From positions 4,672,415 through 4,711,327 of the forward strand of contig NZ_MQWD01000001.1 of assembly GCF_002283365.1 (NCBI RefSeq): 38,913 nt of DNA, read 5' to 3'. The DNA is from Rubrivirga marina. GTDB taxonomy: Bacteria; Bacteroidota; Rhodothermia; Rhodothermales; Rubricoccaceae. The notes beneath the pieces are model-generated. The model did no database searches, had not been told where the DNA came from, and saw only the letters and a program-made list of their open reading frames with translations. Numbering within the stretch: the stretch's first letter is position 1; each line of letters begins with the position of its first letter. Below are positions 6,920-18,120 of the stretch, in pieces. The translations under genes were made by a program, and so were the position numbers.

Positions 6920-9900
6920 TTGCGCGCGCCGTCCCCACGGACCCGCTTCCTCCCCCGCCGCGCGGCCACGCTCAGCGTCCTCGCGCTGGGCGGCCTGCTG
7001 GCCCTGATCGCCCGGCCCGACCGGGCGGCGGTCGCGAGCCCGGCCGCGTGGCCCTGGCGGATCGCTGCGGACACGGACACCGTCGCCGTCCCCGCCCCGG
7101 ACCGCCTCCCCGTCCTCCGCGACACGACCGAGGCGGACACCGTCGAGACGGACACGGTCGAGGCGGAGGCCCCGGCCCCGCCGGCCTCGGGCGCCGCGCC
7201 AGCCGACACGACGGCGCGCCCGGCCGACGACGACTTCGGCTTCGTCGTCCCCGACACCATCGCGGTGTCGGACACGCTCGACGTCGCCGCGGCCGGCACG
7301 ACCGACGCCGGCACGACCGACGCCGACTCGACGGAGCGGGCCCGGACGTACTTCCCGCGGCCGCTCGACAGCAGCCCCTACGTGTCCGTCGTGCCGCAGT
7401 ACCTCCCCGGCGTCCGCGGGCGGCTCGGGACCTACTGGCGGCGCGAGGTCACGCTCGACACGACGGCCTACGCCTACCGCGTGCGCGAGGTCGTCGGCGA
7501 GGACGAGGTCCGGACGCCGGCCACGTTCACGCTCGACGAGTTCCTCGCGGCCCGCCGCCAGGAAGCCGTCGGCGAGCAGTTCCGGACCCTGGCCGCCCAG
7601 CGCGCCGACCGCCAGCAGGCCCGCCGCAACGGGTTCGGGTTCGCCGTCGACATCCCGGGCGGCAACGAGAGCGCGTTCTCGACCATCTTCGGCAAGAACG
7701 AGGTGGCTCTCACGGTCAACGGCACGTCGAACGTCAACCTCGGCGTCCGCTACGACCAGAACAGCCTCCAGCAGTCGCTCTCGCAGGGCGGGACGCCGTT
7801 CGCGCCCGACTTCGGCCAGGACCTGAACCTCAACGTGGCCGGCACGATCGGCGACAAGCTGGCCATCAACGTCAACTACGACACGCAGAGCCAGTTCGAC
7901 TTCGAGAACCAGGTCTCGCTCGTCTACACCGGCTACGAGGACGACATCGTCCAGCGGGTCGAGGCCGGCAACGTGTTCCTCCAGACGCCGGCCACGCTCA
8001 TCCGCGGCGGCCAGCGCCTCTTCGGCATCCGGACCGACCTCCAGTTCGGGCCCCTCGCGGTCACGGCCGTGGCGAGCCAGCAGGACGCCGAGACCGTCAA
8101 CAAGACGTTCGAGGGCGGCGCCGACGCCCAGCAGTTCTCGCTCGCCCCGTACGACTACGAGGACGACACGCACCTCTTCCTCGGCTTCGCCTTCCACAAC
8201 TGGTGGGACCGGGCCCACGAGCGGCCGCAGAACCCGCAGCTCCCGCCCAACCTCCGGCGGTTCGTCGGGATCGAGGTGTGGAAGCACGAGCCCGGCCTCA
8301 TCAACTCGACCGACGAGAACATCGAGACGACGTGGGCCGTCGCCCTCGCCGACCTCGGCGAGCCCACGGCCGTCCTCGACGGCGGCGAGTCGTACCTCGG
8401 CGAGTTCGACCCGATCACCGGCCGCTACGACAACGAGGTCGTCCCGCTCCCGGCCCCGGGGGAAGACCAGTACCCAGACGGGCTCCTCGAGGGGGTCCGC
8501 CAGAACGGGGCCTCCGTCACGGCCGACATCGCCAACGGGCTCCAGCGGCCGCTCCCGGCGACAGGTGCCTTCTCGAACAACGTGTTCAAGCGGCTCCGGG
8601 CCAACATCGATTACACGTTCGACGCCCAGCTCGGCTGGATCTCGCTGGCGACCTCGCTGACCGACAGCGACCTCATCGCCGTGGCCTACCAGTACGAGAC
8701 GACCGACGGCCGGCTCGTCACCGTTGGCGACTACGGCCGGCCGGCCCAGTCGACCTCCCAGAACGGGCCGCGCACGATCCTCAAGCTCCTCCGCGCCGAG
8801 TCGCCGACGCCGGTGGCCCCGCTCTGGGACCTCACGATGCGGAACATCTACCGCATCGGCGGGCGGAGCCTCAACCCGACGACGTTCCAGCTCGCCGTGA
8901 CCTACGAGCCGGCCGGCTCGTCGGCCGGCACGACGCCGCCCGCCGACGAGCTCTCGTTCGAGCAGCGGACGTTCCTCGAGGTCCTCGGCCTCGACCGCGT
9001 CAACGAGCAGGGCCTCGCCACGCCCGACGACGTCTTCGACTTCAGCTCGGGCGTGACGGTCAACCCCGACAACGGCCGCGTCATCTTCCCCGTCCGCCAG
9101 CCCTTCGGCGACTACCTCTACAACCTCATCGACACGGGCTGGACCGTCGGGACGATCGGGACGAACAACGGCCGGATCGCCGTCTCGTACGGCGCGCTCA
9201 CGCCGGCCCAGGCCCTCGAGACCTACGTCCCCCGCCTCGCCGACGGGACCGCGCGCGGCCAATCGCTCTACGACCTCGAGCCCGAGAACGCCCGGCGCCG
9301 GCTCCCCCGCCTCACCGACTACCGCGTCGGCGGCGAGTACAAGAGCGCGACGCAGTCCATCTTCAACATCGGGTTCCAGCTCGTCGAGGGGACCGTCCGC
9401 GTGACGGCCGGCGACCTCGAGCTGACCGAGGGCGTCGACTACCGCGTCAACTACACGGCGGGGACGGTCGAGATCACGAACCCGACGTACCTCCTCGAGG
9501 GCCAGCGCGTCGCCGTCGAGGTCGAGCAGAACAAGTTCTTCTCGATCGGCTCGAAGACGCTCCTCGGCCTCCGTGCCGACTACACGCTGAGCGAGGACTT
9601 CGGCCTAGGCGCGACGTGGATGCAGCTCTCGGAGCGCCCGCTCGGCGACAAGTTTCGCGTGGGCGAGGAGGCCCTCGACAACTCGATCGTCGGGCTCGAC
9701 GGGGCGTTCCGGGCCGAGCCCCGCTGGCTCACGCGGGCCGTCGACGCGCTCCCGTTCATCCAGACGCGCGCGCCGTCGCGGTTCGAGATCCGCGGCGAGG
9801 TCGCCCGGCTCACGCCCGGCCACCCCCAGACGCTCGCCTACCGGCGGACCCGCGACGCGCTCCTCGAAGACGACCTCGACTTCGCCGAGGACGAGCTCTC

Positions 9901-12900
9901 CGGCGTCAGCTACGTCGACGACTTCGAGGGGAGCGAGAACGCCTACACGGCCCTCCGCTTCCCCGACGGCTGGCAGATCGCGGCGCCGCCGAACGGGGGC
10001 GAGGACCAGGGGGCGGTCACGGCCGGGCCCCCGGGCTCCCGCGACGGCTCGGCCAACGAGGACGACGTGACCGACCCGGTTCTCCGGTCCAACTGGCGCG
10101 GCCTCTTCGCCTGGTACACGATCCCGTCGAGCGTCTACGAGGCCGGCGGGTTCGGCCCGATCCTCACGCCGGCGACGGAGAAGATCACCGTCGAGGACCT
10201 CTACCCCGAGCGGGCCCTGACGCTGAACTCGACGGAGCGCCAGTACCCGGTCGACCTCCTCGACGTCTACTTCGACCCGACCCGCCGCGGGCCCTACAAC
10301 TACAACGGCGACCTCGCCGGCGTCTTCGCCCAGAACCCCCGCGACGTCTGGGGCGGCTTCGTCCGGCCCATCGAGAACTCGTACTCGAACTTCGACGGGC
10401 AGAACAACATCGAGTTTATCGAGCTCCTCGTCTCCCCGCTGGGCGGGAAGGACGGGACGGAGCCGATCGCCGAGACGGCCCGGCTCTACATCGACCTCGG
10501 CCGCGTCAACGAGGACGTCATCCCGAACGGGTTCCTCAACTCCGAGGACGGCCTCCAGAACGGCGACGCGCCCTCCGGCGACACCGACTCGTGGAGCCGC
10601 CGCCAGACCGGCCGGACCAACGGGTTCGTCGACTTCTTCGAGGACACCCAGCGGACCGAGGACCTCGGCCTCGACGGGCTCCCCTCCACGGCCGACCTCT
10701 CAGACGGCCGGGGGCAGGTCCCCTACGGGCTCGACGAGCAGACCCAGTTCCGAGCCTTCCTCGACTCGCTCGACCCGAACACGCCGGTGGGCCGCCGGGC
10801 CGCCGACGACCCCTCCGGCGACGACTTCTACAACTTCCTCGACCAGCGCTTCTTCAACGACCAGCTCTACCCCGGCCCCAACGCGGCGACGGTCCAGGAG
10901 CGGTTCGCCCACTACCGCGTGGCCCGCGAGCTCAACTCGGCCGAGGCCCAGTCGAACCTGAAGGACGGCCAGGGCATCTCGGTGGTCCCGAACTCCGAGG
11001 ACGTCAACGGGAACAACACGCTCGACGCGGCCGAGACCTTCCACCGCTACGAGATCCCGCTGGAAGCGGACGCCCTCGCCGCGAGCCCGTTCTTCGTCAA
11101 CCCGATCACGACGCAGAGCCGCATCCCCGGCGCCGGCGAGCAGACGTGGTACCTCCTCCGGATCCCGGTCCGGACGCAGAGCGACGCCAAGACGGAGGTC
11201 AACGTCGAGCCCGACGACTTCTCGCGGATCGAGAGCGTCCGCGTCTGGACGACGGGCCACGACCGGCCGGCCACGCTCCGGATCGCGTCGTTCGAGCTCG
11301 TCGGGAGCCAGTGGCTCAAGTCGGAGGAGGTCGGGTTCCTCGAGGAGGGCGTCGAGGACGACCCGGACGCGACCGGCGGGACACCGCCCCAGCTGTTCAT
11401 CGAGTCGGTGAACAACGAGGAGAACCGGTCGATCTACGCCGTCCCCAAGGGGACCATCCAGAACACGGCGCGGACGCCGAGCGGGCAGCTCCGGGCCACG
11501 CGCGAGCAGGCGCTCGTCTTCCGCGCCGAGGGCCTCGCCGACGGCCGCCGCGCGGCCCTCGCCCGGTCCTACGCGACCCGCCCGCTCGACCTGACGAAGT
11601 ACTCGAACCTCCGCCTCGCCGTCCACGGCGACGGGTTCGACCGGCGCGACTCGATGCGCGTGTTCGTCCGGTTCGGCGACGACGAGACGGCCAACTACTA
11701 CGAGCTCGAGCAGCCGGTCTACCCGTTCGACCCCGCCCGCCTCGGGACGCTCACCGACGAGTGCCTGAGCGACCGGCCGTTCAACTGCGCCCAGTCGGAC
11801 AGCCTCTGGCAGACGAACGTGCCGGTCGGCGGCGGCGAGACCCGCGACCTCAACCCGATCAACGTGGTCCTCTCGGAGCTCAACCGGGCCAAGCTGGAGC
11901 GCGACCAGAGCCAGTTCGCCATCGACGAGCGGTTCACGCTCACGGACGTCGAGGGCGCCCCGCCGGGCGCGACGATCACGGTCCGCGGCCAGCCCTCGAT
12001 CCAGGACGTCCGGACGGTCGTGCTCGGCGTGCGGAACGGGGCCGGCGGGGCGGCCATCGTCGACACGGTCTCGATCTGGTTCAACGAGCTCCGGGTGACG
12101 GGCTACGACGAGGCCGGCGGGGCGAGCGGGTTCGTCACGGCCGCGCTCGCGCTCGCCGACGTGGCCTCGCTCAACGCGCGGCTGAGCTTCACCGACGACG
12201 GGTTCGGCGAGCTCGGCGGCGCGCTCGGCGGGCGCGCGTTCGCCCAGCAGTCGGCGTTCACCTTGACGTCCCAGTTCAACGCGCACAAGCTGCTCCCCGA
12301 GCGGTTCGGCTGGAGCATCCCCGTGTCGTACTCCGTGACGCGGAACAACTCGACGCCGCGGTTCGACCCCGACAACGGCGACGTCCGCCTCGACGACCTC
12401 GTCGAGGCGGCCCGGGCCGACGTGGGCACGGGCGAGGACCCGGCCGTGGCCGACGTCCGCGCCCAGGACATCCTCGCCCGGGCCCGGACCGAGACGTCGT
12501 CGCAGAACCTCCGCGTGCAGGCGTCGAAGACCGGCAGCCGCTCGCCGTGGCTCCGCTACACCGTCGACGGGCTCTCGGCGTCGTACTCGCTGTCGTCGCA
12601 GCGGGGGTCGAACCCGTCGGCCGCGTTCAACAACTCGGACTCGTGGACGGGCACGGTGAACTACCGCCTGACCGTGCCCGACCCGTACGCTGTCCGGCCG
12701 TTCTGGCTGCTCGACTCGGTCCCGGTCCTCGGGAGCGTGTTCGGCGGGCTCCGCCTGAACCTCCTCCCGCAGAGCCTGACGATGAACACGGACGCCTCGC
12801 GGAGCCTCTCGGCGAGCCAGCAGCGGCTCGGCGTCGACTTCCTCTCGGAGCCCCAGGAGGTCCGCGACTTCCGCGCGCTCACGCGGCGGACGCAGCGGTT

Positions 12901-14887
12901 CGAGCACGGCCGCCAGTTCAACGTCCAGTACACGCCGTTCCCGTTCCTCCAGCTGAGCTACGGCTCGGACACGGACCAGGACCTCGGCGCGGCCGGCCAG
13001 CGCGAGCGGTTCCGGACGCTCGTCCGCGAGCGCGTCTCCGGTGACTCCGTCGGGTTCTACCGCGTCTACGAGGGCCTCAGCCCGTCGGCGGCCCGCTCCG
13101 ACACGAGCGCCGTGTACCAGGACCTCGTCAACGAGCTCGACGGGTTCAACGCGGGCGACGCGTTCCCGGACAGCCGCGTCGAGGTCCTCGGTGGGAGCGA
13201 CCTCGACGTCCTCCCGCTCGGCGAGGCCCTCGGCAACGTGTTCGCGGGCGGGATCCGGACGCGCCAGTACACGCAGCAGTCGACGGCCTCGCTCCGCGTG
13301 AGCACGTCGCGCTACAAGTGGCTCTCGTGGCTCCAGCTCCAGCCCATCGCCGTCTCGACCAACTACACGTGGCGCGACCAGCCGAGCGCGGCGGCGCCCG
13401 AGCTCGAGGTGGCCTCGGCCGGGGCCACGGCCTCGGTCCAGAGCTCGGTCCGGATCCGCCCGCGCGAGTTCTGGCGGCTCTTCCCGTTCTACCGGTCCTG
13501 GGAAGGGCGCCAGCCGGCCGTCGCCGCGACGGACTCGACCGGCGGCGGGGCGCCCTGGTTCAGCCCGCTCCGCCTCGCGCGCCGCGCGTTCCTCGCCGCG
13601 ACCGGCATCGACGACGTGACGCTGACCTACCGGGGCTCGACGACGGCGGCCACGGCCGGCCTCGACGGCCAAGCCTACAGCCTCCTCTCCGGCCTCACCG
13701 GCGCGGCGCCGTCGCTGGGCTACCGCCTCGGCCTCGACCGCGAGATCGGGCTCGACCAGCGGATCAACACCGACGCCGCGTTCAACACGTTCTCGGACGT
13801 CCTCGGGGCCAACCACGACCTCGACCTCCGGACGCAGCTCTCGCCCTTCCGCGGCCTCTCGATCGGCCTCTCGATGCGCTCGGCGTTCGGGACGAATGAG
13901 GAGGTCGACTTCCAGATCCCGGAGGGCGGCGGCGACCCGGCCCGCTCGATCGGCCGGCGGGCCGGCCAGGGGACGGCGACCATCTTCGCCTTCGGGGGGG
14001 GCTACGAGAGCCTCGTCGAGCGCCACGCGGCCCGCTACGACCCGAGCGCCACGCCGAACGAGGCGGGCATCATCGAGTCCGAGTTCCTCTCGCCGACCGG
14101 CTTCGCCGACGACTTCACGGCCGAGCTCTCGCGCGGGCTCGGCGGGTTCGGCCCGAACGGGCTGTTCACGATCCCGCTGCCCAACTGGAACATCACGTAC
14201 TCGGGGCTCGAGCGGCTCCCGCTCCTCCGGGCGATCGCCTCGAACGTGAGCCTCCAGCACGGCTACTCGGCCACGTCGGAGACGCAGTTCGCGACCATCT
14301 TCGACCAGGACGCCCGGTTCTTCGAGTTCGACGGGGCCGTCTACGGCGGCGCCGCGGCCATCGCCGACGGGGGCTACGACGAACCGACCTCGATCACGGT
14401 CAACGAGCGGTACCAGCCGCTCATCGGGCTCTCGTTCGCGTTCAAGGGGAACATCCAGGCGAGCCTCTCGACCAACCGGACGTCGCTGTTCACGCTCCAG
14501 GCGCTCTCGGCCCAGGTGTTCGAGAAGACGTCGCGCGACCTGCGCGTCGACCTCTCCTACGCCCGGACGGGGCTGAGCCTCTTCGGCATCCGCGGGCTCA
14601 ACAACCAGATTCGGTTCCAGCTCACGGCCCTCGTCGCCGACGACGAGACGTTCATCGGGCTCCCGCTCCAGCAGGACGTGCTCTTCACGCTCAACGGCGA
14701 GCCGCTGACGGAGCAGACGGCGGTCGAGACGTCGCGCCTCCAGCTCTCGCCGCAGATCAGCTACACCGTCTCGAGCCAGGTCACGGCCAACCTCCTCGCG
14801 CAGTACGAGCAGACGACCTCGGAGCAGGCCGGCACGACCAACCGCTTCACGGGCGGCGTCAGCCTCCGCATCCTGTTCTCGAACTAG
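6920..14887 (+). CDS. sprA: Cell surface protein SprA, type IX secretion outer-membrane pore
   Basis: A giant 2655-residue protein, the size of SprA (about 2400 in Flavobacterium). SprA forms the outer-membrane barrel of the type IX secretion system and is needed for gliding in Flavobacterium. Seen here: an N-terminal signal (RR then a hydrophobic stretch, 13-30), an acidic Thr/Asp/Val-rich linker (about 45-135), the [16 protein letters not shown] segment near 165, repeated SprA_N-like blocks such as [19 protein letters not shown] and [13 protein letters not shown], a Ca-loop-like [12 protein letters not shown], and a long run of alternating beta-strands to the end (SLRILFSN). The TTG at 6920 is used because a TAG lies 16 bases upstream in frame and no ATG precedes the signal peptide. 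No other T9SS gene is in the window. Confidence 0.93.
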   Translation: MRAPSPRTRFLPRRAATLSVLALGGLLALIARPDRAAVASPAAWPWRIAADTDTVAVPAPDRLPVLRDTTEADTVETDTVEAEAPAPPASGAAPADTTARPADDDFGFVVPDTIAVSDTLDVAAAGTTDAGTTDADSTERARTYFPRPLDSSPYVSVVPQYLPGVRGRLGTYWRREVTLDTTAYAYRVREVVGEDEVRTPATFTLDEFLAARRQEAVGEQFRTLAAQRADRQQARRNGFGFAVDIPGGNESAFSTIFGKNEVALTVNGTSNVNLGVRYDQNSLQQSLSQGGTPFAPDFGQDLNLNVAGTIGDKLAINVNYDTQSQFDFENQVSLVYTGYEDDIVQRVEAGNVFLQTPATLIRGGQRLFGIRTDLQFGPLAVTAVASQQDAETVNKTFEGGADAQQFSLAPYDYEDDTHLFLGFAFHNWWDRAHERPQNPQLPPNLRRFVGIEVWKHEPGLINSTDENIETTWAVALADLGEPTAVLDGGESYLGEFDPITGRYDNEVVPLPAPGEDQYPDGLLEGVRQNGASVTADIANGLQRPLPATGAFSNNVFKRLRANIDYTFDAQLGWISLATSLTDSDLIAVAYQYETTDGRLVTVGDYGRPAQSTSQNGPRTILKLLRAESPTPVAPLWDLTMRNIYRIGGRSLNPTTFQLAVTYEPAGSSAGTTPPADELSFEQRTFLEVLGLDRVNEQGLATPDDVFDFSSGVTVNPDNGRVIFPVRQPFGDYLYNLIDTGWTVGTIGTNNGRIAVSYGALTPAQALETYVPRLADGTARGQSLYDLEPENARRRLPRLTDYRVGGEYKSATQSIFNIGFQLVEGTVRVTAGDLELTEGVDYRVNYTAGTVEITNPTYLLEGQRVAVEVEQNKFFSIGSKTLLGLRADYTLSEDFGLGATWMQLSERPLGDKFRVGEEALDNSIVGLDGAFRAEPRWLTRAVDALPFIQTRAPSRFEIRGEVARLTPGHPQTLAYRRTRDALLEDDLDFAEDELSGVSYVDDFEGSENAYTALRFPDGWQIAAPPNGGEDQGAVTAGPPGSRDGSANEDDVTDPVLRSNWRGLFAWYTIPSSVYEAGGFGPILTPATEKITVEDLYPERALTLNSTERQYPVDLLDVYFDPTRRGPYNYNGDLAGVFAQNPRDVWGGFVRPIENSYSNFDGQNNIEFIELLVSPLGGKDGTEPIAETARLYIDLGRVNEDVIPNGFLNSEDGLQNGDAPSGDTDSWSRRQTGRTNGFVDFFEDTQRTEDLGLDGLPSTADLSDGRGQVPYGLDEQTQFRAFLDSLDPNTPVGRRAADDPSGDDFYNFLDQRFFNDQLYPGPNAATVQERFAHYRVARELNSAEAQSNLKDGQGISVVPNSEDVNGNNTLDAAETFHRYEIPLEADALAASPFFVNPITTQSRIPGAGEQTWYLLRIPVRTQSDAKTEVNVEPDDFSRIESVRVWTTGHDRPATLRIASFELVGSQWLKSEEVGFLEEGVEDDPDATGGTPPQLFIESVNNEENRSIYAVPKGTIQNTARTPSGQLRATREQALVFRAEGLADGRRAALARSYATRPLDLTKYSNLRLAVHGDGFDRRDSMRVFVRFGDDETANYYELEQPVYPFDPARLGTLTDECLSDRPFNCAQSDSLWQTNVPVGGGETRDLNPINVVLSELNRAKLERDQSQFAIDERFTLTDVEGAPPGATITVRGQPSIQDVRTVVLGVRNGAGGAAIVDTVSIWFNELRVTGYDEAGGASGFVTAALALADVASLNARLSFTDDGFGELGGALGGRAFAQQSAFTLTSQFNAHKLLPERFGWSIPVSYSVTRNNSTPRFDPDNGDVRLDDLVEAARADVGTGEDPAVADVRAQDILARARTETSSQNLRVQASKTGSRSPWLRYTVDGLSASYSLSSQRGSNPSAAFNNSDSWTGTVNYRLTVPDPYAVRPFWLLDSVPVLGSVFGGLRLNLLPQSLTMNTDASRSLSASQQRLGVDFLSEPQEVRDFRALTRRTQRFEHGRQFNVQYTPFPFLQLSYGSDTDQDLGAAGQRERFRTLVRERVSGDSVGFYRVYEGLSPSAARSDTSAVYQDLVNELDGFNAGDAFPDSRVEVLGGSDLDVLPLGEALGNVFAGGIRTRQYTQQSTASLRVSTSRYKWLSWLQLQPIAVSTNYTWRDQPSAAAPELEVASAGATASVQSSVRIRPREFWRLFPFYRSWEGRQPAVAATDSTGGGAPWFSPLRLARRAFLAATGIDDVTLTYRGSTTAATAGLDGQAYSLLSGLTGAAPSLGYRLGLDREIGLDQRINTDAAFNTFSDVLGANHDLDLRTQLSPFRGLSIGLSMRSAFGTNEEVDFQIPEGGGDPARSIGRRAGQGTATIFAFGGGYESLVERHAARYDPSATPNEAGIIESEFLSPTGFADDFTAELSRGLGGFGPNGLFTIPLPNWNITYSGLERLPLLRAIASNVSLQHGYSATSETQFATIFDQDARFFEFDGAVYGGAAAIADGGYDEPTSITVNERYQPLIGLSFAFKGNIQASLSTNRTSLFTLQALSAQVFEKTSRDLRVDLSYARTGLSLFGIRGLNNQIRFQLTALVADDETFIGLPLQQDVLFTLNGEPLTEQTAVETSRLQLSPQISYTVSSQVTANLLAQYEQTTSEQAGTTNRFTGGVSLRILFSN

Positions 14888-14936
14888 GGACGGCGCTCGG
14901 GGGTTGATCCGGGCGACGACCGGACCCCGAGCGCCC

Positions 14937-15725
14937 ATGATGTCCCCGCCCCAGCCCGCCGACGTCCTCCGCCTCGGGCGCGTGCCGTACCGAGAGGCGT
15001 GGGACTTCCAGGCCGTGCTCCAACAGCGGCTGGTGGACGCCAAGCGAGCCGGGCCTCCCGAGCCGCTCCCGCACACGGTCCTCGTGGTCGAGCACCCGCC
15101 GGTCTTTACGCTCGGCAAGAGCGGCGACCCGGCGAATCTCCTCGCCTCGGAGGACGAGTTGGCCCACCTCGGGGCCGAGTACGTCCCGGTCGATCGCGGC
15201 GGCGACATCACGTTCCACGGGCCTGGCCAGGTCGTCGTGTACCCGATCCTCGACCTCGACCGGCTCGCGACGCCAGAGGGCGAGTCGCTCCACGACCTCC
15301 ACCGCTACCTGCGGGAACTGGAGGAGGCCGTCATCCGGACGTGCGCTGACTGGGGCGTCGAGGCGGGTCGGGTCGGCGGGCGAACGGGCGTCTGGGTCGG
15401 GCCGGACGGCCACGGCGACGAGCGGAAGGTCTGCGCGATGGGGGTCCGCTGCAGCCGGTGGGTCACGATGCACGGCCTCGCGCTCAACGTGACGACGGAC
15501 CTGGGGTGGTTCGACCGGATCGTGCCGTGCGGCATCGACGACCGCGGCGTGACGTCGCTGGAGCGGGAGTCCGACCGTCCGGCCCCCTTCGACGCCGTCG
15601 CCGATCGGCTCCTCGTCCACCTCGGCGAGCGGCTGGGGCTGGCCGTGACCGAGCACGCGGGCCACGCGGCGTGGGCGCGCCTCAAGGAGATCACACGCGA
15701 GAATCTCGGCGCGGAAGCAACTTGA
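14937..15725 (+). CDS. lipB: Octanoyltransferase LipB
   Basis: LipB transfers octanoyl from acyl carrier protein to the lipoyl domains of 2-oxoacid dehydrogenases and GcvH, the first step of protein lipoylation. The 262-residue protein shows [14 protein letters not shown] (50-63), the signature [17 protein letters not shown] (87-103) with its conserved histidine, the lysine in [11 protein letters not shown] (K164), the MHGLALNV strand (178-185) and the catalytic cysteine in VPCGI (C198). Start options are ATG 14937 and the next codon ATG 14940; an upstream TTG at 14904 would add 11 unconserved residues. It lies 49 bases after sprA with no clear terminator, so readthrough from sprA is possible. 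Confidence 0.96.
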   Translation: MMSPPQPADVLRLGRVPYREAWDFQAVLQQRLVDAKRAGPPEPLPHTVLVVEHPPVFTLGKSGDPANLLASEDELAHLGAEYVPVDRGGDITFHGPGQVVVYPILDLDRLATPEGESLHDLHRYLRELEEAVIRTCADWGVEAGRVGGRTGVWVGPDGHGDERKVCAMGVRCSRWVTMHGLALNVTTDLGWFDRIVPCGIDDRGVTSLERESDRPAPFDAVADRLLVHLGERLGLAVTEHAGHAAWARLKEITRENLGAEAT

Positions 15726-15771
15726 GGGGGGGCGGGGTACGTTGACGGCCTCCCCCCTCCCCCCTGTGCCC

Positions 15772-16128
15772 ATGCCTCCCTTCAACGTCGACCAGTTCGC
15801 CCGCCAGCTCCTCGCCGAAGCCCTCTTCTACGACGAAGAGTATGGGGCGCTCGGCAACGTCAGCCTCATCGACAAAGAAAGCGTCCGCGAGCGCTACCTC
15901 GCCTCCTACGACCCCGACCGCGACACGTACCTCATCGAGGAGGCCGTCGAGTGGGAAGAGCTCGACGCCGACGAGGACGGCGAAGTCGACTACGCGCTGG
16001 CCGTCGACGGCCAGGAGTACGGGACCTACGGGACGCCCGAAGAGGCGGCCGAGGTGCTCATGACCCTCGCGCGCGACAACAACCTCGGGCCGAGCTTCAT
16101 GATCCTCTTCGACGAGGACCAGGCCTAG
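15772..16128 (+). CDS. Small acidic protein of unknown function
   Basis: A 118-residue soluble protein I do not recognise. It starts MPPFNVDQFARQLLAEALFY, then has an acidic middle (WEELDADEDGEVDYALAVDG) and a helical tail EEAAEVLMTLARDNNLGPSF followed by a short MILFDEDQA strand. Low pI, no signal peptide, no membrane segment and no cysteine. ATG 15772 is preferred over a start at 15742, whose extra residues are Pro-rich. It lies 46 bases after lipB and ends in front of a good terminator, so lipB and this gene may form one transcript. No enzyme motif is visible. Confidence 0.8.
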   Translation: MPPFNVDQFARQLLAEALFYDEEYGALGNVSLIDKESVRERYLASYDPDRDTYLIEEAVEWEELDADEDGEVDYALAVDGQEYGTYGTPEEAAEVLMTLARDNNLGPSFMILFDEDQA

Positions 16129-16150
16129 CCGACCTCTGCTCGTCCGACTC

Positions 16151-16187
16151 CGCCCGCCTCGGCCGACCGCCGGAGCGGGCGCTTGTT
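16151..16187 (+). terminator. Intrinsic terminator after the small acidic protein gene
   Basis: CGCCCGC (16151-16157) pairs with GCGGGCG (16175-16181), with an inner CGG/CCG pair, followed by CTTGTTT. It lies between convergent genes and probably ends the lipB-side transcript; the CCCGCCTCGG element of the shared palindrome family forms its left arm. Confidence 0.65.
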
Positions 16188-16192
16188 TGGAG

Positions 16193-16579
16193 TCAGCCCG
16201 GCGCCCCCTGACGCCAGAGCGCGACGGCGAGGGCCGCCCAGCCGCCCATGAACGAGAGCCCCCCGAGCGGGGCGACCGCGCCGAGCACCGGCAGGTCCAA
16301 CAGGACGAGCGCGTAGAGGCTTCCCGAGAACAGGACGACGCCGGCCAGGAACAGCCGGCCCGCCCACCGCGCCGCCGAGGCCGACCGGGTCGCGGCGAGT
16401 CCGAACCCGACGATGGCCGCAAGTGCGTGGACGAGGTGGTACTGAGCCCCCGTCCGCCACGTCTCCAGGCGCTCGGGCGAGACCGCGCTCTCCAGCCCAT
16501 GCGCGCCGAACGCGCCGAGCGCGACGGCCAGCGCGCCGAGGCCGGCGGCGACCGCCGCGAGCCGCCAGTCAGCCCGCAT
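16193..16579 (-). CDS. DUF423 family inner-membrane protein
   Basis: A 128-residue membrane protein with four hydrophobic segments, typical of DUF423 (YgdD-like). Diagnostic stretches are LGALAVALGAFGAHGLE near the N-terminus, RLETWRTGAQYHLVHALA, FLAGVVLFSGSLYAL and LGGLSFMGGWAALA near the end. The biochemical function of the family is unknown. The start overlaps the end of the upstream lipoprotein gene by 11 bases, so the two are probably translated in a coupled way as the last genes of the 18693-16193 operon. Confidence 0.93.
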   Translation of the reverse strand: MRADWRLAAVAAGLGALAVALGAFGAHGLESAVSPERLETWRTGAQYHLVHALAAIVGFGLAATRSASAARWAGRLFLAGVVLFSGSLYALVLLDLPVLGAVAPLGGLSFMGGWAALAVALWRQGAPG

Positions 16580-17090
16580 CGCCGCCCTCCGTCGTCCGTG
16601 CCGGCAACACCTGGAACGGGACGGCCGAGCCGTTGAGGCGCATCGTGTAGCTCCCGGCCTCGAACGCGCCCTGCAGCATGAAGTAGAACCGGAACGGACG
16701 GACGACGGCCGTGCACACGCGCTCGCGTGGCTGGCGCATCAGGAGCTCGACTGTCACGAAGTGGCTGTCCCGCGCCTGCGTCGGGTCGTTGAGCTCGGCG
16801 CAACCGTCGGGGAGGGCGCCCTGGACGAGGACCTCGACGGCCACGCCGTCGCCCGGGAGGGGCCGGCCCGCCGGGCGGACCGCCACGGAGTCGATGACGG
16901 CCGGGTAGAAGATGTACTGGGTGCTGTCGGTCACCGGCCGGAGCAGGACCGTCTCGCGGTTCGGGTCGCTCCCGACGCGGTAGCCGAACCGGTCGCGGTC
17001 GGGGCCGCCTTGGGCGCCGGACGCGCCACCGCAGGCACCGAGCGCGGCGCCCAGCGCGAGCGCGACGACGGCGGAGAGGAGCCGGCGCAT
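16569..17090 (-). CDS. Putative lipoprotein of unknown function
   Basis: A 173-residue exported protein with an N-terminal MRR, a hydrophobic leader and a lipobox (A-L-G-A-C20). The mature region has strand-like segments (FYPAVIDSVAVRPAG, VAVEVLVQGALPDGC, HFVTVELLMRQPRERVC, FRFYFMLQGAFEAGSYTMRLNG) that suggest a small beta-sandwich, with two cysteines that could pair. I do not recognise a family. The start codon overlaps the rsfS stop (ATGA) and the end overlaps the DUF423 gene, so it is embedded in an operon. Confidence 0.85.
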   Translation of the reverse strand: MRRLLSAVVALALGAALGACGGASGAQGGPDRDRFGYRVGSDPNRETVLLRPVTDSTQYIFYPAVIDSVAVRPAGRPLPGDGVAVEVLVQGALPDGCAELNDPTQARDSHFVTVELLMRQPRERVCTAVVRPFRFYFMLQGAFEAGSYTMRLNGSAVPFQVLPARTTEGGDAG

Positions 17091-17617
17091 CAGGCGCCCT
17101 CCTCGTCGTCGCCGTCGGCTTCGACCGGCTCCCCATCGTCGGGGAGTTCGTCCTCGGCCGTCGGGCCGTCGCCCGGGGCCTCCGGCACGGGGTCCGAGAG
17201 GAGCTTGACCGTCGAGTCCTCGTCGGAGACGGTCTCCGTGGGCGCGTCGCCCCAGAGCCGCTCGAGGTCGTAGTGCGATCGGAGCTCGGGGTCGAACACG
17301 TGGACGGCGAGGTCGAAGTAGTCGAGGACGATCCAGCGGCTCGTGCCGGGCTGGCCGTCGCGGGCCACGGGCCGCTCACCGGCCTGCTGACGGATCGCGT
17401 CGACCACGCCGTCGACGATGGCGCGGATCTGGAGGTCCGACTCGCCCGTCGCGATCACGAAGTAGTCGACCTCGCCCGAGATGCCGCGGAGGTCCATCAC
17501 GGTCACGTCGCGGGCCCGCTTGTCGAGGGCCGCCTCGACGGCGATCTGGGCGAGCGCGCGGCCGGGCGTGGGGCCGGTGCGGCGGGTGCGTTGGGAGGTC
17601 GTCGAGGCAGAAGACAT
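17090..17617 (-). CDS. rsfS: Ribosomal silencing factor RsfS with acidic C-terminal tail
   Basis: RsfS binds L14 on the large ribosomal subunit and blocks subunit joining during starvation. The core (about 20-125 of 175) shows ALAQIAVEAALDKRARDVTVMDLRG, EVDYFVIATGESDLQIRAIVD and the signature WIVLDYFDLAVHVFDPELRSHYDLERLWGD. The family is usually about 110-130 residues; here a basic N-terminal extension of ~18 residues and a Glu/Asp/Pro-rich tail of ~48 residues are added. The ATG at 17617 is the only convenient start. It follows the LytR_C gene and overlaps the next lipoprotein gene by ATGA. An rsfS-LytR_C pairing is common in this group of bacteria. Confidence 0.96.
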   Translation of the reverse strand: MSSASTTSQRTRRTGPTPGRALAQIAVEAALDKRARDVTVMDLRGISGEVDYFVIATGESDLQIRAIVDGVVDAIRQQAGERPVARDGQPGTSRWIVLDYFDLAVHVFDPELRSHYDLERLWGDAPTETVSDEDSTVKLLSDPVPEAPGDGPTAEDELPDDGEPVEADGDDEEGA

Positions 17618-17670
17618 CAGGACAGGAGGGATCTCAACGGGGTCGGAGGGACCGGGTCGAACGTGGGGAG

Positions 17671-18114
17671 TCAGTCGGAGGATTCGTACGAGGCCAGCGC
17701 GCGGTAGTCGGCGCCGACGGTGACGGTGACGTCGAGGGAGTAATCGGTCGTCGGGCCGCCGGTCACGACGCGCTCGACGCCGAGGCCGAGGGCCTGGGCC
17801 ACGTGGCGCGCGTCGAGGGCCGTGCCCGAACGCACGAGGACCGTCGTGGTGTCTTGGAAGGCGCCGTTCCCCAGCTCGACGACGTCGAACCCGCGGCGCC
17901 GGAGGAAGGCCGTCGTCTGCGCCGCCAGCCCGTCGACGCCGGCCCCGTTGCGGACCTCGACTTGGATCCGGGAGTGATCGGCCTCCTCGCGGTCGGGCAC
18001 GGTCCGCGGCGTGAAGGCGCGCGTGGCGAACCCGTAGAGCAGGACGAGCACCACCACCGCCCCCACGACGAGGGCCGCGTTCAGTAGGCCGTCGCTCAGG
18101 CGGGACTCAGCCAA
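17671..18114 (-). CDS. LytR C-terminal domain protein
   Basis: A 147-residue membrane-anchored protein. It has an N-terminal transmembrane helix (about 11-32) and, after a short basic linker, a LytR_C domain from about 48: IQVEVRNGAGVDGLAAQTTAFLRRRGFDVVELGN and TTVLVRSGTALDARHVAQALGL. The domain is found at the end of LytR-CpsA-Psr proteins and as a stand-alone envelope domain; its role is not settled. The start is TTG at 18114, 6 bases after the stop of the upstream gene and in the same frame. No internal ATG gives the membrane helix. Part of the 18693-16193 operon. Confidence 0.88.
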   Translation of the reverse strand: MAESRLSDGLLNAALVVGAVVVLVLLYGFATRAFTPRTVPDREEADHSRIQVEVRNGAGVDGLAAQTTAFLRRRGFDVVELGNGAFQDTTTVLVRSGTALDARHVAQALGLGVERVVTGGPTTDYSLDVTVTVGADYRALASYESSD

Positions 18115-18120
18115 GCCGCG

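Noticed and set aside
6656-9262. Upstream extension of the DUF4440 lipoprotein frame by ~870 residues
   Set aside because: The signal peptide and lipobox start at 6655; the extension is antisense of sprA.
6880-13044. Very long open frame on the plus strand overlapping sprA in another frame (2054 codons)
   Set aside because: Arg/Pro/Ala-rich, without domains; it is a shadow of GC-rich codon use in sprA.
10700-15211. Long minus-strand frame opposite sprA and lipB (about 1500 codons)
   Set aside because: Composition is low-complexity Glu/Arg/Val and no motif appears; antisense of conserved SprA sequence.
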